Source of the DNA: Kitasatospora sp. SUK 42
Lineage (GTDB): Bacteria > Actinomycetota > Actinomycetes > Streptomycetales > Streptomycetaceae
Direction: 5' to 3'
NCBI RefSeq assembly: GCF_015776785.2
Contig: NZ_LFMD02000007.1
Span: 124,001 to 188,000 of the forward strand
DNA: 64,000 bases
Under the pieces are notes generated by a model that saw only the letters and a list, made by a program, of their open reading frames with translations, made no database searches and had not been told where the DNA came from. Both the position numbers and the translations under genes were made by a program. This document shows, piece by piece, positions 1-9,056 of the stretch; position 1 is the first letter of the stretch, and the number at the start of each line of letters is the position of its first letter.

Positions 1-2
1 TG

Positions 3-1055
3 CCGGCGCAGAACGCGCTGGAGGTGGCGCACCGCTACCTGCCCGCCCGGGCGGGGGTGGGCGGGGACTGGTTCGACGTGATCCCGCTGCCGGGCGCCCG
101 GGTGGCGCTGGTGGTCGGGGACGTGGTGGGGCACGGGCTGCACGCGGCGGCGACGATGGGACGGCTGCGCACCGCGATCCACAACTTCTCGACGCTGGAC
201 CTGCCGCCGGACGAACTGCTGGGGCACCTGGACGAGTTGGTGAACCGGATCGACCAGGACGAGGCGGCCGACGACGGCGGCGCCGGGCTGGCCGGGGCGA
301 CCTGCCTGTACGCGATCTACGACCCGGTGTCGCGGCGCTGCGCGCTGGCCAGCGCCGGGCACCTGCCGCCGGCCGTGGTGGACCCGCAGGGCCGGGTGGG
401 GTACCCGGAGCTGCCGACCGGGCCGCCCCTGGGGCTCGCGGTGCTGCCGTTCGAGACGGTCGAGCTGGAGCTGGCCGAGGGCAGCCTGCTGGTGCTGTAC
501 ACGGACGGGCTGGTGGAGGGCCGCGACCGGGACGTCGACGACGGGCTGGAGCTGTTGCGGTCGGCGCTGGGCGGGTCGGCGCGCACGCCCGAGCAGACCT
601 GCGCGGACGTGCTCGACGCGATGCTGCCGACGCATCCGGAGGACGACATCGCGCTGCTGGTCGCGGAGACCAGGGGGCTGGCGGCGGACCACGTCGCGGA
701 GTGGGACGTGCCGTCCGATCCGGCGGCGGTGCGCACCGTCCGGGCGGCGGTGGCGGAGCGGCTGGCGCGGTGGGGGCTGGACGAGACCGCGTTCGTCACC
801 GAGCTGATCCTGAGCGAGCTGGTGACCAACGCCATCCGGTACGGCTCCGCGCCGATCCGGGTGCGGCTGCTGCGCGACCGGGTGCTGATCTGCGAGGTGT
901 CGGACGGCAGCAGCACCTCGCCGCACCTGCGGTACGCGGCGACCGAGGACGAGGGCGGGCGCGGGCTGTTCCTGGTCGCGCAGTTCGCGGACCGCTGGGG
1001 GACGCGGTACACGGCGACCGGGAAGGTCATCTGGACGGAGCAGCCGCTGGAGTAG
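3..1055 (+). CDS. SpoIIE-type PP2C phosphatase with C-terminal HATPase (partial, 5' end outside window)
   Basis: The reading frame is open to the first base, so the N-terminus (often GAF/PAS sensor domains) lies outside the window; a GTG at 24 is internal to the conserved phosphatase start. Residues GGDWFDV and VVGDVVGHG are the metal-binding motifs of PP2C/SpoIIE phosphatases, followed by LYTDGLVEGR and the terminal DDIALLV. The last ~130 residues are an anti-sigma-factor-kinase type HATPase with the N-box ELVTNAIRYG and a G-box GGRGLFLV. Such proteins both phosphorylate and dephosphorylate anti-sigma factor antagonists in partner-switching pathways of streptomycetes. It ends 57 bp from the convergent SUMT gene. 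The partner anti-sigma antagonist is not in the window, so its target is unknown. Confidence 0.9.
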   Translation, partial: PAQNALEVAHRYLPARAGVGGDWFDVIPLPGARVALVVGDVVGHGLHAAATMGRLRTAIHNFSTLDLPPDELLGHLDELVNRIDQDEAADDGGAGLAGATCLYAIYDPVSRRCALASAGHLPPAVVDPQGRVGYPELPTGPPLGLAVLPFETVELELAEGSLLVLYTDGLVEGRDRDVDDGLELLRSALGGSARTPEQTCADVLDAMLPTHPEDDIALLVAETRGLAADHVAEWDVPSDPAAVRTVRAAVAERLARWGLDETAFVTELILSELVTNAIRYGSAPIRVRLLRDRVLICEVSDGSSTSPHLRYAATEDEGGRGLFLVAQFADRWGTRYTATGKVIWTEQPLE

Positions 1056-1112
1056 GACGTCGGACCGGCCGACTTCCCGCTCCCCCGCCCGTAACGGCTC
1101 GGGGATCGCGGA

Positions 1113-2360
1113 TCACGGCCGGAAGGCGGCGGCCAGCACGTCGACCACCTCGCCGACCACGATCACCGCCGGGGGCTTGACCCCCTCCGCCTCGACCACC
1201 GCGGCGACGGTGCCCAGGGTGGCGTCCACCCGGCGCTGGGCGGCGGTGGTGCCCTCCTGGACGATGGCGACCGGTGTGTCGGCCGGGCGGCCGTGCTCGA
1301 CCAGCTCGGCGGCGATCGCACCGATCTTGTCCACCGCCATCAGCAGCACCAGGGTGCCGCTCATCCCCGCGACGGCCCGCCAGTTGGTCAGCGAGCGCGG
1401 GTCGCCGGGGCCGACGTGGCCGGAGATCACGGTGAACTCCTGGGTCAGCCCGCGGTGGGTGACCGGGATGCCGGCCGTCTCCGGGACGCTGATCGAGCTG
1501 GAGATCCCGGGCACCACGGTGACCGGGATGCCCGCCTCGGCGCAGGCCAGCAGCTCCTCGCCGCCGCGGCCGAAGACGTACGGGTCGCCGCCCTTGAGCC
1601 GGACCACGAACTTGCCGGCCGCGGCGTGCTCGATCAGTGCCTGGTTGATCGCCTCCTGGGCCATCTGGCGCCCGTACGGGATCTTGGACGCGTCGATCAC
1701 CTCGACGTGCTCGGGCAGCTCGGCGAGCAGCTCGCGCGGGGCGAGGCGGTCGGTGACCACCACGTCGGCGTCGGCGAGCAGGCGGCGGCCGCGCACGGTG
1801 ATCAGGTCCGGGTCGCCCGGGCCGCCGCCGACCAGGGCCACGCCGGCGCCGTGCGCGCGGTACTGGCGGGCGGCCAGCGAGCCGTCCCGCAGGCCGCCGA
1901 CGATCGCGTCCCGCAGCGCGGCGGAGTGGCGCGGGTCGCCGGTGAGGACGGCGACGGTGGCGCCCGCGTCGCGGCCGCTGGCCGGGGTCCAGGCGGTGGC
2001 GGCGGAGGCGTCGTCGCTGCGGGAGCAGAACACCCGCTCCCGCTCGGCCTCGGCGCTGACCTCGGTGTTCACGGCCGGGTCGTCGGTGGCGACCAGGACG
2101 TACCAGGCGCCGGCCAGGTCGCCGTCCCGGTACGGGCGGGCGTGCCAGGTCAGCTCGCCCGCGTCGGCCATGGCTTGGACGGCCGGGGTGGTGGCCGGCG
2201 ATATCAGGTGCAGCTCGGCGCCGGAGGCGATCAGGGCGGGCAGCCGCCGCTGCGCGACCTGGCCTCCGCCGACCACGACGACGCGGCGGCCGGCCAGCAG
2301 CAGACCGACCGGGTACGGGGTGCGGCCCTCGGTGCTGGGGTGCGGGGTGGGCGCGGTCAT
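1113..2360 (-). CDS. cysG: Siroheme synthase / uroporphyrinogen-III C-methyltransferase
   Basis: A 415-residue two-domain protein. Residues ~18-150 form a Rossmann dehydrogenase/ferrochelatase region (VVVVGGGQVAQRRL) like the CysG N-terminus. Residues ~170-412 are a SUMT methyltransferase with GGGPGDPDLITVRG, the VVTDRL motif and VRLKGGDPYVFGRGGEE. SUMT makes precorrin-2 from uroporphyrinogen III; the N-terminal domain would oxidise it to sirohydrochlorin and insert iron, so the enzyme sits at the branch between siroheme and cobalamin. It is a little shorter than E. coli CysG (457 residues). The ATG at 2360 has AGGAG 8 nt upstream. The neighbours cobT and cobL support a corrinoid role; actinomycete annotations often call this gene cobA. 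A strong hairpin separates it from the cobT stop, so it may be transcribed on its own. Confidence 0.9.
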   Translation of the reverse strand: MTAPTPHPSTEGRTPYPVGLLLAGRRVVVVGGGQVAQRRLPALIASGAELHLISPATTPAVQAMADAGELTWHARPYRDGDLAGAWYVLVATDDPAVNTEVSAEAERERVFCSRSDDASAATAWTPASGRDAGATVAVLTGDPRHSAALRDAIVGGLRDGSLAARQYRAHGAGVALVGGGPGDPDLITVRGRRLLADADVVVTDRLAPRELLAELPEHVEVIDASKIPYGRQMAQEAINQALIEHAAAGKFVVRLKGGDPYVFGRGGEELLACAEAGIPVTVVPGISSSISVPETAGIPVTHRGLTQEFTVISGHVGPGDPRSLTNWRAVAGMSGTLVLLMAVDKIGAIAAELVEHGRPADTPVAIVQEGTTAAQRRVDATLGTVAAVVEAEGVKPPAVIVVGEVVDVLAAAFRP

Positions 2361-2412
2361 CGGCGGTGCTCCTGATCGGGGATGAGGGTGTGTTGTCGGT
2401 ACGGCGGTACGC

Positions 2413-2454
2413 CGCTCCGCGGGCCGGCGCGCCCTCGGGCCGGTCCGCGGAGCG
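2413..2454 (-). terminator. Hairpin after bluB-cobT fusion gene
   Basis: Perfect 10-bp arms CGCTCCGCGG (2413-2422) and CCGCGGAGCG (2445-2454), with further GC pairing inside. It begins 13 bp past the cobT stop and lies before the SUMT start, so it may terminate or attenuate read-through. No U-tract follows, as is usual in these genomes. Confidence 0.55.
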
Positions 2455-2466
2455 TGGCGAGGTGCG

Positions 2467-5400
2467 TCAGGCCTTCTCGGTGACCCCGGCGGAGTCGAAG
2501 GTGGCTACATCGTGCATCGCGCGGGCCGCACTCTGCACCAGCGGCAGCGCCAGCAGGGCACCGGTGCCCTCGCCGAGCCGCAGGTCGAGGTCGATCAGCG
2601 GACGCAGGCCGAGCTTCGCCAGCGCGGCCTGGTGGCCGGGCTCGGCGGAGCGGTGGCCGGCGATGCAGGCGGCCAGCACCTCGGGGGCGATCGCCTTGGC
2701 GGCCAGCGCGGCCGAACCCGCGATGACGCCGTCCAGCACGACCGGGGTGCGCAGCGAGGCGGCGCCCAGCAGGAAGCCGGCGAGGGCCGCGTGCTCCAGG
2801 CCGCCGACAGCGGCGAGGACGCCGATCGGATCGCTCGGGTCGGGCTGGTGCAGGGCCAGCGCGGCGCGGATGACCTCGATCTTGCGGGTGTGGGTCTCGT
2901 CGTCGATGCCGGTGCCGCGGCCGGTGACCTCGGCCGGGTCGAGGCCGGTGAACACCGAGATCAGGGCGGCCGAGGCCGTGGTGTTGGCGATGCCCATGTC
3001 GCCGGTGACCAGCGCCTTGTTGCCCGCCGCGACCAGGTCGCGGGCGGTCTCGATGCCGACCTCGATGGCCTTCAGCGCCTCTTCCCGCGTCATGGCGGGG
3101 CCCTGGGTCATGTCGGCGGTGCCGGGGCGGACCTTGCGCGGCAGCAGGCCGGTGGCGCGGCCCTGCTGGACGGCCTCCGGCAGCTCGGCGGCCACGCCGA
3201 CGTCCACCACGCACACCTCGGTGCCGATCTGCTTGGCGAAGGAGTTGATCACCGCTCCCCCGGCCAGGAAGTTGCCGACCATCTGGGCGGTCACCTCCTG
3301 CGGCCACGGGCTGACGCCCTGGGCGTGCACGCCGTGGTCGCCCGCGAAGATCGCCACGCAGGCGGGCTCCGGGATCGGCGGCGGGCACTTGCGGGACAGG
3401 CCGCACAGCTGGGCGGAGATGATCTCCAGCATGCCGAGCGAGCCGGCCGGCTTGGTCATCCGCTTCTGCCGGTCCCAGGCCTCGCCGAGCGCCTTGGCGT
3501 CCAGCGGGCGGATGCCGCGCAGGGTCTCGGCCAGCAGGTCCTGCGGCTCCTCGCCGGGCAGCGCGCGGTTGCCGTACTGCTCCTCGTGGACCACCCAGGA
3601 CAGCGGGCGCTTCTTCGCCCAGCCCTGCTGCTCCAGCTCGGGCTCGTCCGGGAACGAGTCGACGAAGCCGACGCACAGGTAGGCGACGACCTCCAGGTGC
3701 TCGGGCAGGCCGAGCTCGCGGACCAGTTCCTCGTCGTCGAAGAAGCTCACCCAGCCGACACCCAGGCCCTCGGCGCGGGCGGCCAGCCACAGGTTCTCCA
3801 CGGCCAGGGCGGCCGAGTACGGGGCCATCTGCGGCTGGGTGTGCCGGCCCAGGGTGTGCCGGCCGCCGCGGGTGCGGTCGGCGGTCACCACGATGTTGAC
3901 CGGGGTGTCGAGGATGGCCTCGATCTTGATCTCACGGAACTGCTTGGCCCGGCCCTTGGGCAGCGAGTCCGCGTACGCCTCGCGCTGGCGCTCGGCCAGG
4001 GCGTGCATCCGCTTGCGGGTCTTGGCCGAGCGGATCACCACGAAGTCCCAGGGCTGCGAGTAGCCGACGCTGGGCGCGGTGTGGGCGGCCTCCAGGACGC
4101 GGATCAGCACCTCGTGCGGGATCGGGTCCGGACGGAAGCCGTTGCGGATGTCGCGGCGCTCGCGGATCACCTGGTGGACGGCGTCGCGGCCGGCCTCGTC
4201 GAAACCGGGGGCGGCCGGGCCGCGCGGCTCGGCGGGCTCGACGGGCTCGACGGCCTGCTCGGGCTCCTCGGCGTGCTCCGGCTGCTGGTCGGCGGGCTGC
4301 TCGGCCTGGGCGGCCTCGGGCTGCGGCTGGTCGGCGACCGGGGCCTCGGCGGGCTGCTCGGCCGGGTGCTCGGCGGCGGGCTGCTGCTCGGCACTCTGCT
4401 CGGCGTCCTGCCCGGCCGCGGGGGCCTCCTCCTGACCGGCCTCGGGCGCGGCGGCGAGGGCGACGGGCTCGGACTGCTCGGCCTCCGGCTGCGGCGCGTC
4501 GGCGGCCGGGGCCTCGACGGACTGCTCGGCGGCGGGCTCGACGGCCTGCGGCTCCTCGGCGGGCTGCGGCTCCGCCTCCGGCGCGACGGCCTCGACGGGC
4601 TGCGCCGCCTCGGCCTGTTCCGGCTGCTCGGCGGCGGGCTCGACGGCCGGCTCGGCCACGGGCTCGGCAGCCTGCTCCGCGACCGGCTCGGCCGACACGG
4701 CGGCCGGGGTCTCGGCGGCGGGCTCGGCCTGGGCGGCCTCCGGCTGCTGCTGCGGCTGCTCGGCGGCCGGGGCCTCGACGGGCTGTTCGGCCGGCTGCTC
4801 GGCGGCGGGCTCGCTGACGGCCTGGCCGGAGGGCATCTCGCCGGTACCGGCCGCGGTCTCGGCGACCGGCTCGGCGACGGCCTGCGGCGCGGCCTCGGCG
4901 CTCTCCGCGACCTCCGCGACCTCCACGGCCTCGGCGGCCGCGACGACCTCCGCGGTCTCGGCGGCCTCGGTGCCCTGCTCGGTCTGGACCGGCTCGACGG
5001 CCGGGGCCTCCTGCGCGGCCTGCGGCGCGTCGGCGGCCGCTATGGGCGCGGCCTGCTGCGGCGCCGCCTCCTCGGCCACCGGGGCCTGCTCGGCCGCCGG
5101 GATCTTGGGCAGGCCGTGCGGGGTCGGGGCGGCGAGGAAGGCGGAGATCCGGCGCGGCTGACCGGTCGGCGCGGCGGCCTCCGGCTGGGCCTCGGGCTGC
5201 TCCACGGGCGCGACGGCGACGGCCTCGGCCGCAGGCTCGGCGGCGGCCTCGACCATCACGGTCTCGACGGCGGCGGTCTCGACGACGGCAGCTTCGGCCA
5301 CAGCGGTCTCGGCCACCACGGTCTCGACGGCGACGGCCTCCGCCGGAACCGGCTCGACCACGACGGCCTGCGCGGCCTCGGGAGCCGGTGCGCCCTGGAC

Positions 5401-6336
5401 GCCCTCGACCACCGGCACCGCCTGGACGGCCTCCGGCGCCTCGACGACCTCGACCACCTCGATCGCCCCGACCGTCTCCACGGTCAGCACGCCCTCGACC
5501 GGCTGCCCGGGCAGGGGCACCTGCTGGAAGCCCTGGCCCTGCGGCGCCTGCTGAACCTCCTGCACGCCCTCGGCCGTCTGGGCCACCGGGGGCACCGGAG
5601 CCGTGGGGGCCATCGGAGCCGCCTGCGGCACGCCCTGCGGGGCGGCGCCCGGGACCGGCGCGGCGGCCTCGCCCATCGGCGCCCGGCCGACGACCGGGAT
5701 GCCGTGCGCGGGCGTGCCGCCCTGCGACGGGCCGCGGTCGGCCAGCGAACGGACCGGCACCTGGCCGGTCATCAGCGACGGGTCCGGGACCGGCGGGCCG
5801 GCGTGCAGCGGGCGGCGCGGCGGCTGAGCCTGCGTCACCGGCTGCTGCGCCTGGACGGGCGGCTGCTGGACGTGGTCGCCACCGCCGAGCACCGGCGGGT
5901 CCACCGGCGGCCAGGAGGGCTCGACCGGGGTGCCGTCCGGCTGCGGCGCGTACTGCTCGGGCTGGGCGGGAACGACCGGCTCGCCCCAGGAGCCCTGCGG
6001 GCCGGGCATCAACAGCACGTCGTCCTCGTCGTCCAGGCCGTCCGGCTGGTCGACGAAGTGGAAGGCCGGGTGTCCGGCACCCCGGTCGACGGCCCAGCCG
6101 TCGCCCGGGACGGCCTGCGCGCCGGGAACGGTGAAGCCCTGCTGGCCCTGCGGCGGGATGACGCCCGCGCCGGGCACACCGAGCGGCGCCGCAGGGTTGG
6201 GGATCACCCCGCCGTCCGTCGCGACGCCCTGAAGGGGTGCAACGCCGGCGACGCCCTCCGGTCCGCCGAGCGGGTCGGGCCCGGCGTGCAGGTGCTCCGG
6301 CAGTCCCTCGCCCGGGACGTGGCCGCCATCGGTCAT
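2467..6336 (-). CDS. cobT: BluB-CobT fusion with long Ala/Glu/Pro/Val/Gln-rich N-terminal region
   Basis: A 1289-residue protein. Residues 1 to ~710 are low-complexity, rich in A, E, P, V and Q, with no recognisable fold and no signal peptide. Residues ~712-930 are a BluB/nitroreductase-like domain (RERRDIRNGF, AAHTAPSVGYSQPWDF), which in BluB converts FMNH2 to 5,6-dimethylbenzimidazole (DMB). Residues ~930-1289 are CobT, nicotinate-nucleotide:DMB phosphoribosyltransferase, with KPAGSLG, GDMGIANTTASAAL and the C-terminal LGEGTGA carrying the catalytic Glu. The enzyme would thus make and activate the lower ligand of cobalamin in one chain. ATG at 6336 is preferred over TTG at 6342 because GGAAGGAG lies 8 nt upstream of the ATG. 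The composition of the front half produces huge antisense reading frames that are not genes. Confidence 0.9.
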   Translation of the reverse strand: MTDGGHVPGEGLPEHLHAGPDPLGGPEGVAGVAPLQGVATDGGVIPNPAAPLGVPGAGVIPPQGQQGFTVPGAQAVPGDGWAVDRGAGHPAFHFVDQPDGLDDEDDVLLMPGPQGSWGEPVVPAQPEQYAPQPDGTPVEPSWPPVDPPVLGGGDHVQQPPVQAQQPVTQAQPPRRPLHAGPPVPDPSLMTGQVPVRSLADRGPSQGGTPAHGIPVVGRAPMGEAAAPVPGAAPQGVPQAAPMAPTAPVPPVAQTAEGVQEVQQAPQGQGFQQVPLPGQPVEGVLTVETVGAIEVVEVVEAPEAVQAVPVVEGVQGAPAPEAAQAVVVEPVPAEAVAVETVVAETAVAEAAVVETAAVETVMVEAAAEPAAEAVAVAPVEQPEAQPEAAAPTGQPRRISAFLAAPTPHGLPKIPAAEQAPVAEEAAPQQAAPIAAADAPQAAQEAPAVEPVQTEQGTEAAETAEVVAAAEAVEVAEVAESAEAAPQAVAEPVAETAAGTGEMPSGQAVSEPAAEQPAEQPVEAPAAEQPQQQPEAAQAEPAAETPAAVSAEPVAEQAAEPVAEPAVEPAAEQPEQAEAAQPVEAVAPEAEPQPAEEPQAVEPAAEQSVEAPAADAPQPEAEQSEPVALAAAPEAGQEEAPAAGQDAEQSAEQQPAAEHPAEQPAEAPVADQPQPEAAQAEQPADQQPEHAEEPEQAVEPVEPAEPRGPAAPGFDEAGRDAVHQVIRERRDIRNGFRPDPIPHEVLIRVLEAAHTAPSVGYSQPWDFVVIRSAKTRKRMHALAERQREAYADSLPKGRAKQFREIKIEAILDTPVNIVVTADRTRGGRHTLGRHTQPQMAPYSAALAVENLWLAARAEGLGVGWVSFFDDEELVRELGLPEHLEVVAYLCVGFVDSFPDEPELEQQGWAKKRPLSWVVHEEQYGNRALPGEEPQDLLAETLRGIRPLDAKALGEAWDRQKRMTKPAGSLGMLEIISAQLCGLSRKCPPPIPEPACVAIFAGDHGVHAQGVSPWPQEVTAQMVGNFLAGGAVINSFAKQIGTEVCVVDVGVAAELPEAVQQGRATGLLPRKVRPGTADMTQGPAMTREEALKAIEVGIETARDLVAAGNKALVTGDMGIANTTASAALISVFTGLDPAEVTGRGTGIDDETHTRKIEVIRAALALHQPDPSDPIGVLAAVGGLEHAALAGFLLGAASLRTPVVLDGVIAGSAALAAKAIAPEVLAACIAGHRSAEPGHQAALAKLGLRPLIDLDLRLGEGTGALLALPLVQSAARAMHDVATFDSAGVTEKA

Positions 6337-6817
6337 TGTCAAAGCTCCTTCCAGGCCGCTGCCGCGCCCTTGGCGACACGATCACCGACCGCAGCGCCCA
6401 TCCGCTCGGAGCGGGCCTGCACCGACCCGCCCCTCAACCACATGCGGCCGCCGCGCCGAGGCGCTGCGGCCCAAGTCCTTCCGGCGCGCTGCGGCACCCC
6501 GGCCCGGGCACCGCCCGTACGGGAGGTGCACCATCTGAAACAACGACAACCCGGAGCAACCGGCACGACCGCACCGGACCCTACGACATTCTCCAGGTCC
6601 GGGACGCGGCCCGTCGAATTGCCCACGATCCGAGCGGAACCGGGTTGCACCACGTCAAAAAGGTGACAAACCGACCGAATCGGGCGGGTGGCCGGCGGCT
6701 ACCGCCGCCTGGGACGCCACACTACCGGCCCCGCGCGGTCACCTCTCGAATCGGTGTCCGGATGCGACCTGGATCACCGCACGGGGGCGCGACGGCCCCG
6801 GCTCGCACCCGAGGCCT
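6337..6817. other. 481-bp gap between cobL and cobT fusion gene
   Basis: No convincing coding region. It holds the leader and promoter of the cobT fusion gene on the minus strand (a TTGACG hexamer is present near 6650). I looked for a B12-box-like motif of a cobalamin riboswitch by eye and did not find one; this does not exclude a divergent one. Confidence 0.4.
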
Positions 6818-8074
6818 TCACACGATCTGCTCACCCCAGAGCAGCAGTGCGCCGCCCGCGCCCGCTCCGAGCTCCAGTCCGCCCCCCTCGTCGGCCGGCC
6901 GCAGCGGGGTGGACTGCAGCAGCGCGCCGTCCGCCCGGTAGCCGGCCTCGGCGATCGCCCGGCGGATCTCCTCCGCCTCGGCGAAGGTCCGGGCCAGTGC
7001 GACGAACCGCTCGGGCCTGCGGGCGAGCACCGCGCGCACCACGTCGAGGCCGCCGGACTCCACCACCGCCGCGTCCGGCTCCGGCAGCCCGCCCAGCACC
7101 TCGGGGCCCCGCCCGTGCACGGCCTCCACCTCGACCCCGTACCGACGGGCGTTGACGGTGAGTCGGGCGCAGGCCGAACGCGAGGCCTCGACCGCGACCA
7201 CGGCGGCGCCGAACCGCGCGGCCTCCACCGCGAGGGCGCCGCTGCCCGCGCCCACCGACCAGAGCAGGTCCCCGGGGCGCGCGCCCAGCCTGGCCAGCAC
7301 CAGGGCGCGTACGTGCGCCGGGAGCACCTCCGATGCGCCGGGCTCGCCCTCCGTGCGCCCGGCGCCCGCGTAGGCGTCGGCGGGGAGCGCCCAGCCGCGG
7401 TCCGCGCCGGGGTAGCCGATCGGGCGCCCGGCCAGCCAGCCGGCCGCCTCGTTCACCGCGCCGGTCGGGGCGGTGCCGCCGATCACCAGCACCACGTTGG
7501 GGTCGCGCCAGACGTGGTCGGCGATCCGGTCGGAGGTGAGGACGGTGACGTCCTCGTCCGGGGTGCCGAGGGCCTCGCAGACCACGAAGGTCCGGTGCAC
7601 CCCGCGCAGCATCAGGGCGAGCTCGCTCGGACCGGCCCCCGGCGCGGTGAGCACCGCGACCTTGGGGTGGGCCCGGCAGATGTTGGCCGCGCGGCGCAGC
7701 CGTCCGCCGTGGGCGCTGACCACCTGGGCGTCCTCCCACGGCATGCCGGCCCGGGCGAAGGCGGCGGCGACGGAGGAGACGGCGGGCAGGACCTCCAGCT
7801 CCAGGCCGTACTCGGGGCGGCGCAGGGTGCGCACCACGCCGAAGAAGCCCGGGTCGCCCTCGGCGACGACGACGGCGGCGCCGCGGTGTTCGGCGATCCT
7901 GCGGGCGGCCTGCTGGACGTTGCCGAGGGTGATCCGTTCGGCGGTGTCCGGCACCGGGAGGGCGCCCAGTTGATAGGGGGCTCCGGCCACCAGGGTCGCC
8001 GCGGCGAGGGCCGCACCGGCGGCCTCGGTCAGTGGCGTTCCGTCCCACCCGATGACCGTGATCCGGTCAGCCAT
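6818..8074 (-). CDS. cobL: Precorrin-6Y C5,15-methyltransferase (decarboxylating), CbiE-CbiT fusion
   Basis: A 418-residue protein. The N-terminal ~200 residues are a CbiE-type tetrapyrrole methylase (ITVIGWDG start, VVVAEGDPGFFG). The C-terminal ~190 residues are a CbiT-type methyltransferase/decarboxylase with the SAM-binding motif LLWSVGAGSGALAVEA. The fused enzyme methylates C5 and C15 and decarboxylates the C12 acetate of the corrin ring, late in cobalamin biosynthesis. An upstream in-frame ATG at 8179 exists, but the ATG at 8074 begins the conserved fold and has GGGAGA about 9 nt upstream. It lies on the same strand as the cobT fusion and SUMT genes, 481 bp upstream of cobT, and so is part of a corrinoid gene group. 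Confidence 0.92.
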   Translation of the reverse strand: MADRITVIGWDGTPLTEAAGAALAAATLVAGAPYQLGALPVPDTAERITLGNVQQAARRIAEHRGAAVVVAEGDPGFFGVVRTLRRPEYGLELEVLPAVSSVAAAFARAGMPWEDAQVVSAHGGRLRRAANICRAHPKVAVLTAPGAGPSELALMLRGVHRTFVVCEALGTPDEDVTVLTSDRIADHVWRDPNVVLVIGGTAPTGAVNEAAGWLAGRPIGYPGADRGWALPADAYAGAGRTEGEPGASEVLPAHVRALVLARLGARPGDLLWSVGAGSGALAVEAARFGAAVVAVEASRSACARLTVNARRYGVEVEAVHGRGPEVLGGLPEPDAAVVESGGLDVVRAVLARRPERFVALARTFAEAEEIRRAIAEAGYRADGALLQSTPLRPADEGGGLELGAGAGGALLLWGEQIV

Positions 8075-8236
8075 CTGCGGCCGTTCTCCCTCGACTCGAT
8101 GCGCGGTGCGTCGCGCCGACTGCGCGGCGCCGGTGCAGAGGCTACCGGGTGTGATCCCCGAAACGCCGACATCTCGCACACATGTGCGCGCCGGTCGTAC
8201 GGGCGGTCCGCTCCACGGCCGGGAACGGGCGGGGTC

Positions 8237-8872
8237 TCAGTCGCGCAGGACGTAGCGGTGGTCGCCGTGCCAGCCGTCGCGCCGCAGTTCGGGCGACTCC
8301 AGGTCCTCCGGGAGCAGGCTCCACAGGATCAGGTCGCTGCGGCTCTCTTCGACGACCTCCCCGGACTCGCCCCGCTCTATCCAGGCGCTGCGCAGCACGC
8401 CCTCGCTGATGCCGCCGACCTTCTGGGCGACCTGCTGGGCGGCGGTGTTCCCGGCGGCGGTGCGCAGTTCCAGGCGCAGGAAGCCGCGGTCCTCGAACAG
8501 CCACTGGGCGACGCCGAGGACGGCCTCCGGGGCGTACCCCTCGCCGCGGGCCCAGACGGCGGTGACGTAGGAGATCTCGGTGCTGCGCAGCCGCCAGTCG
8601 GTGTTGCGCAGCTCGACCAGGCCGACCAGGCGCTGGGTGAGGTGCTCGGTGACGGCGAAGACGATGCCGCGTCCGTCCGCCCGGTGGGCGGGGGCGAGGG
8701 TGCGGGCGAGCTCGGCCGCGTACTCCTCGGTGAAGGGGTGCGGCAGGTCCGTCCAGGCCAGTACGAGGTCGTCGGCCATCATGGTGGCCAGGCCGGGGGC
8801 GTCGTCCTCCGCAAGGGGCCGCAGCAGCAGCCGTTCGGTGCTGATGGCCGTCTCGGGGAAGCTCGCTGCCAT
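8237..8872 (-). CDS. GNAT-family N-acetyltransferase, RimJ/RimL type
   Basis: A 211-residue protein starting ISTERLLLRPLAEDDAPGL, the typical opening of RimJ/RimL-type GNAT acetyltransferases. The acetyl-CoA site is in the segment YAPEAVLGVAQWLFEDRGFLR, followed by the beta-strand LRLELRTAAGNTAAQQVAQKVG. It would transfer acetyl groups from acetyl-CoA to a protein N-terminus or small amine; the substrate cannot be read from sequence. The ATG at 8872 has GAGGAG 8 nt upstream. It is separated by a strong hairpin from the methionine transport operon, so it is probably a single gene. Confidence 0.85.
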   Translation of the reverse strand: MAASFPETAISTERLLLRPLAEDDAPGLATMMADDLVLAWTDLPHPFTEEYAAELARTLAPAHRADGRGIVFAVTEHLTQRLVGLVELRNTDWRLRSTEISYVTAVWARGEGYAPEAVLGVAQWLFEDRGFLRLELRTAAGNTAAQQVAQKVGGISEGVLRSAWIERGESGEVVEESRSDLILWSLLPEDLESPELRRDGWHGDHRYVLRD

Positions 8873-8988
8873 GCCGTCTCTCCTCGCCGGGTCGTGAACA
8901 CAACACCGTACGCCTCCGGCGCGCCCCCGGTGTCACGCGGTGCGCCGCCCGCACGACGGTACGTCAGAACGCGGCCCCCGTGCATATT

Positions 8989-9032
8989 GCCCGACCGGGC
9001 CCCCGCGGAGGTGTGCGGGGGCCCGGTCGGGC
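8989..9032 (-). terminator. Terminator of metNIQ operon
   Basis: Perfect 18-bp stem (8989-9006 with 9015-9032) and an 8-nt loop GGAGGTGT, beginning 25 bp after the metQ stop. It also shields the downstream acetyltransferase gene. Confidence 0.85.
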
Positions 9033-9056
9033 GTCAGGGCTGTGGCGTCACGACGA

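Noticed and set aside
1056..1112. Small inverted repeat GTCGG/CCGAC between the first two genes as terminator
   Set aside because: Five base pairs only; too weak to claim.
2512..6666. Very long plus-strand reading frame (over 1300 codons) opposite the cobT fusion gene
   Set aside because: It mirrors the low-complexity Ala/Glu-rich codons of the minus-strand gene; its product is Gly/Leu/Arg/Asp-biased without any domain, and the minus strand carries BluB and CobT motifs.
6337..6817. Cobalamin riboswitch upstream of the cobT fusion
   Set aside because: Expected by analogy with other cob genes, but no B12-box-like core was found by eye; not reported as a feature.
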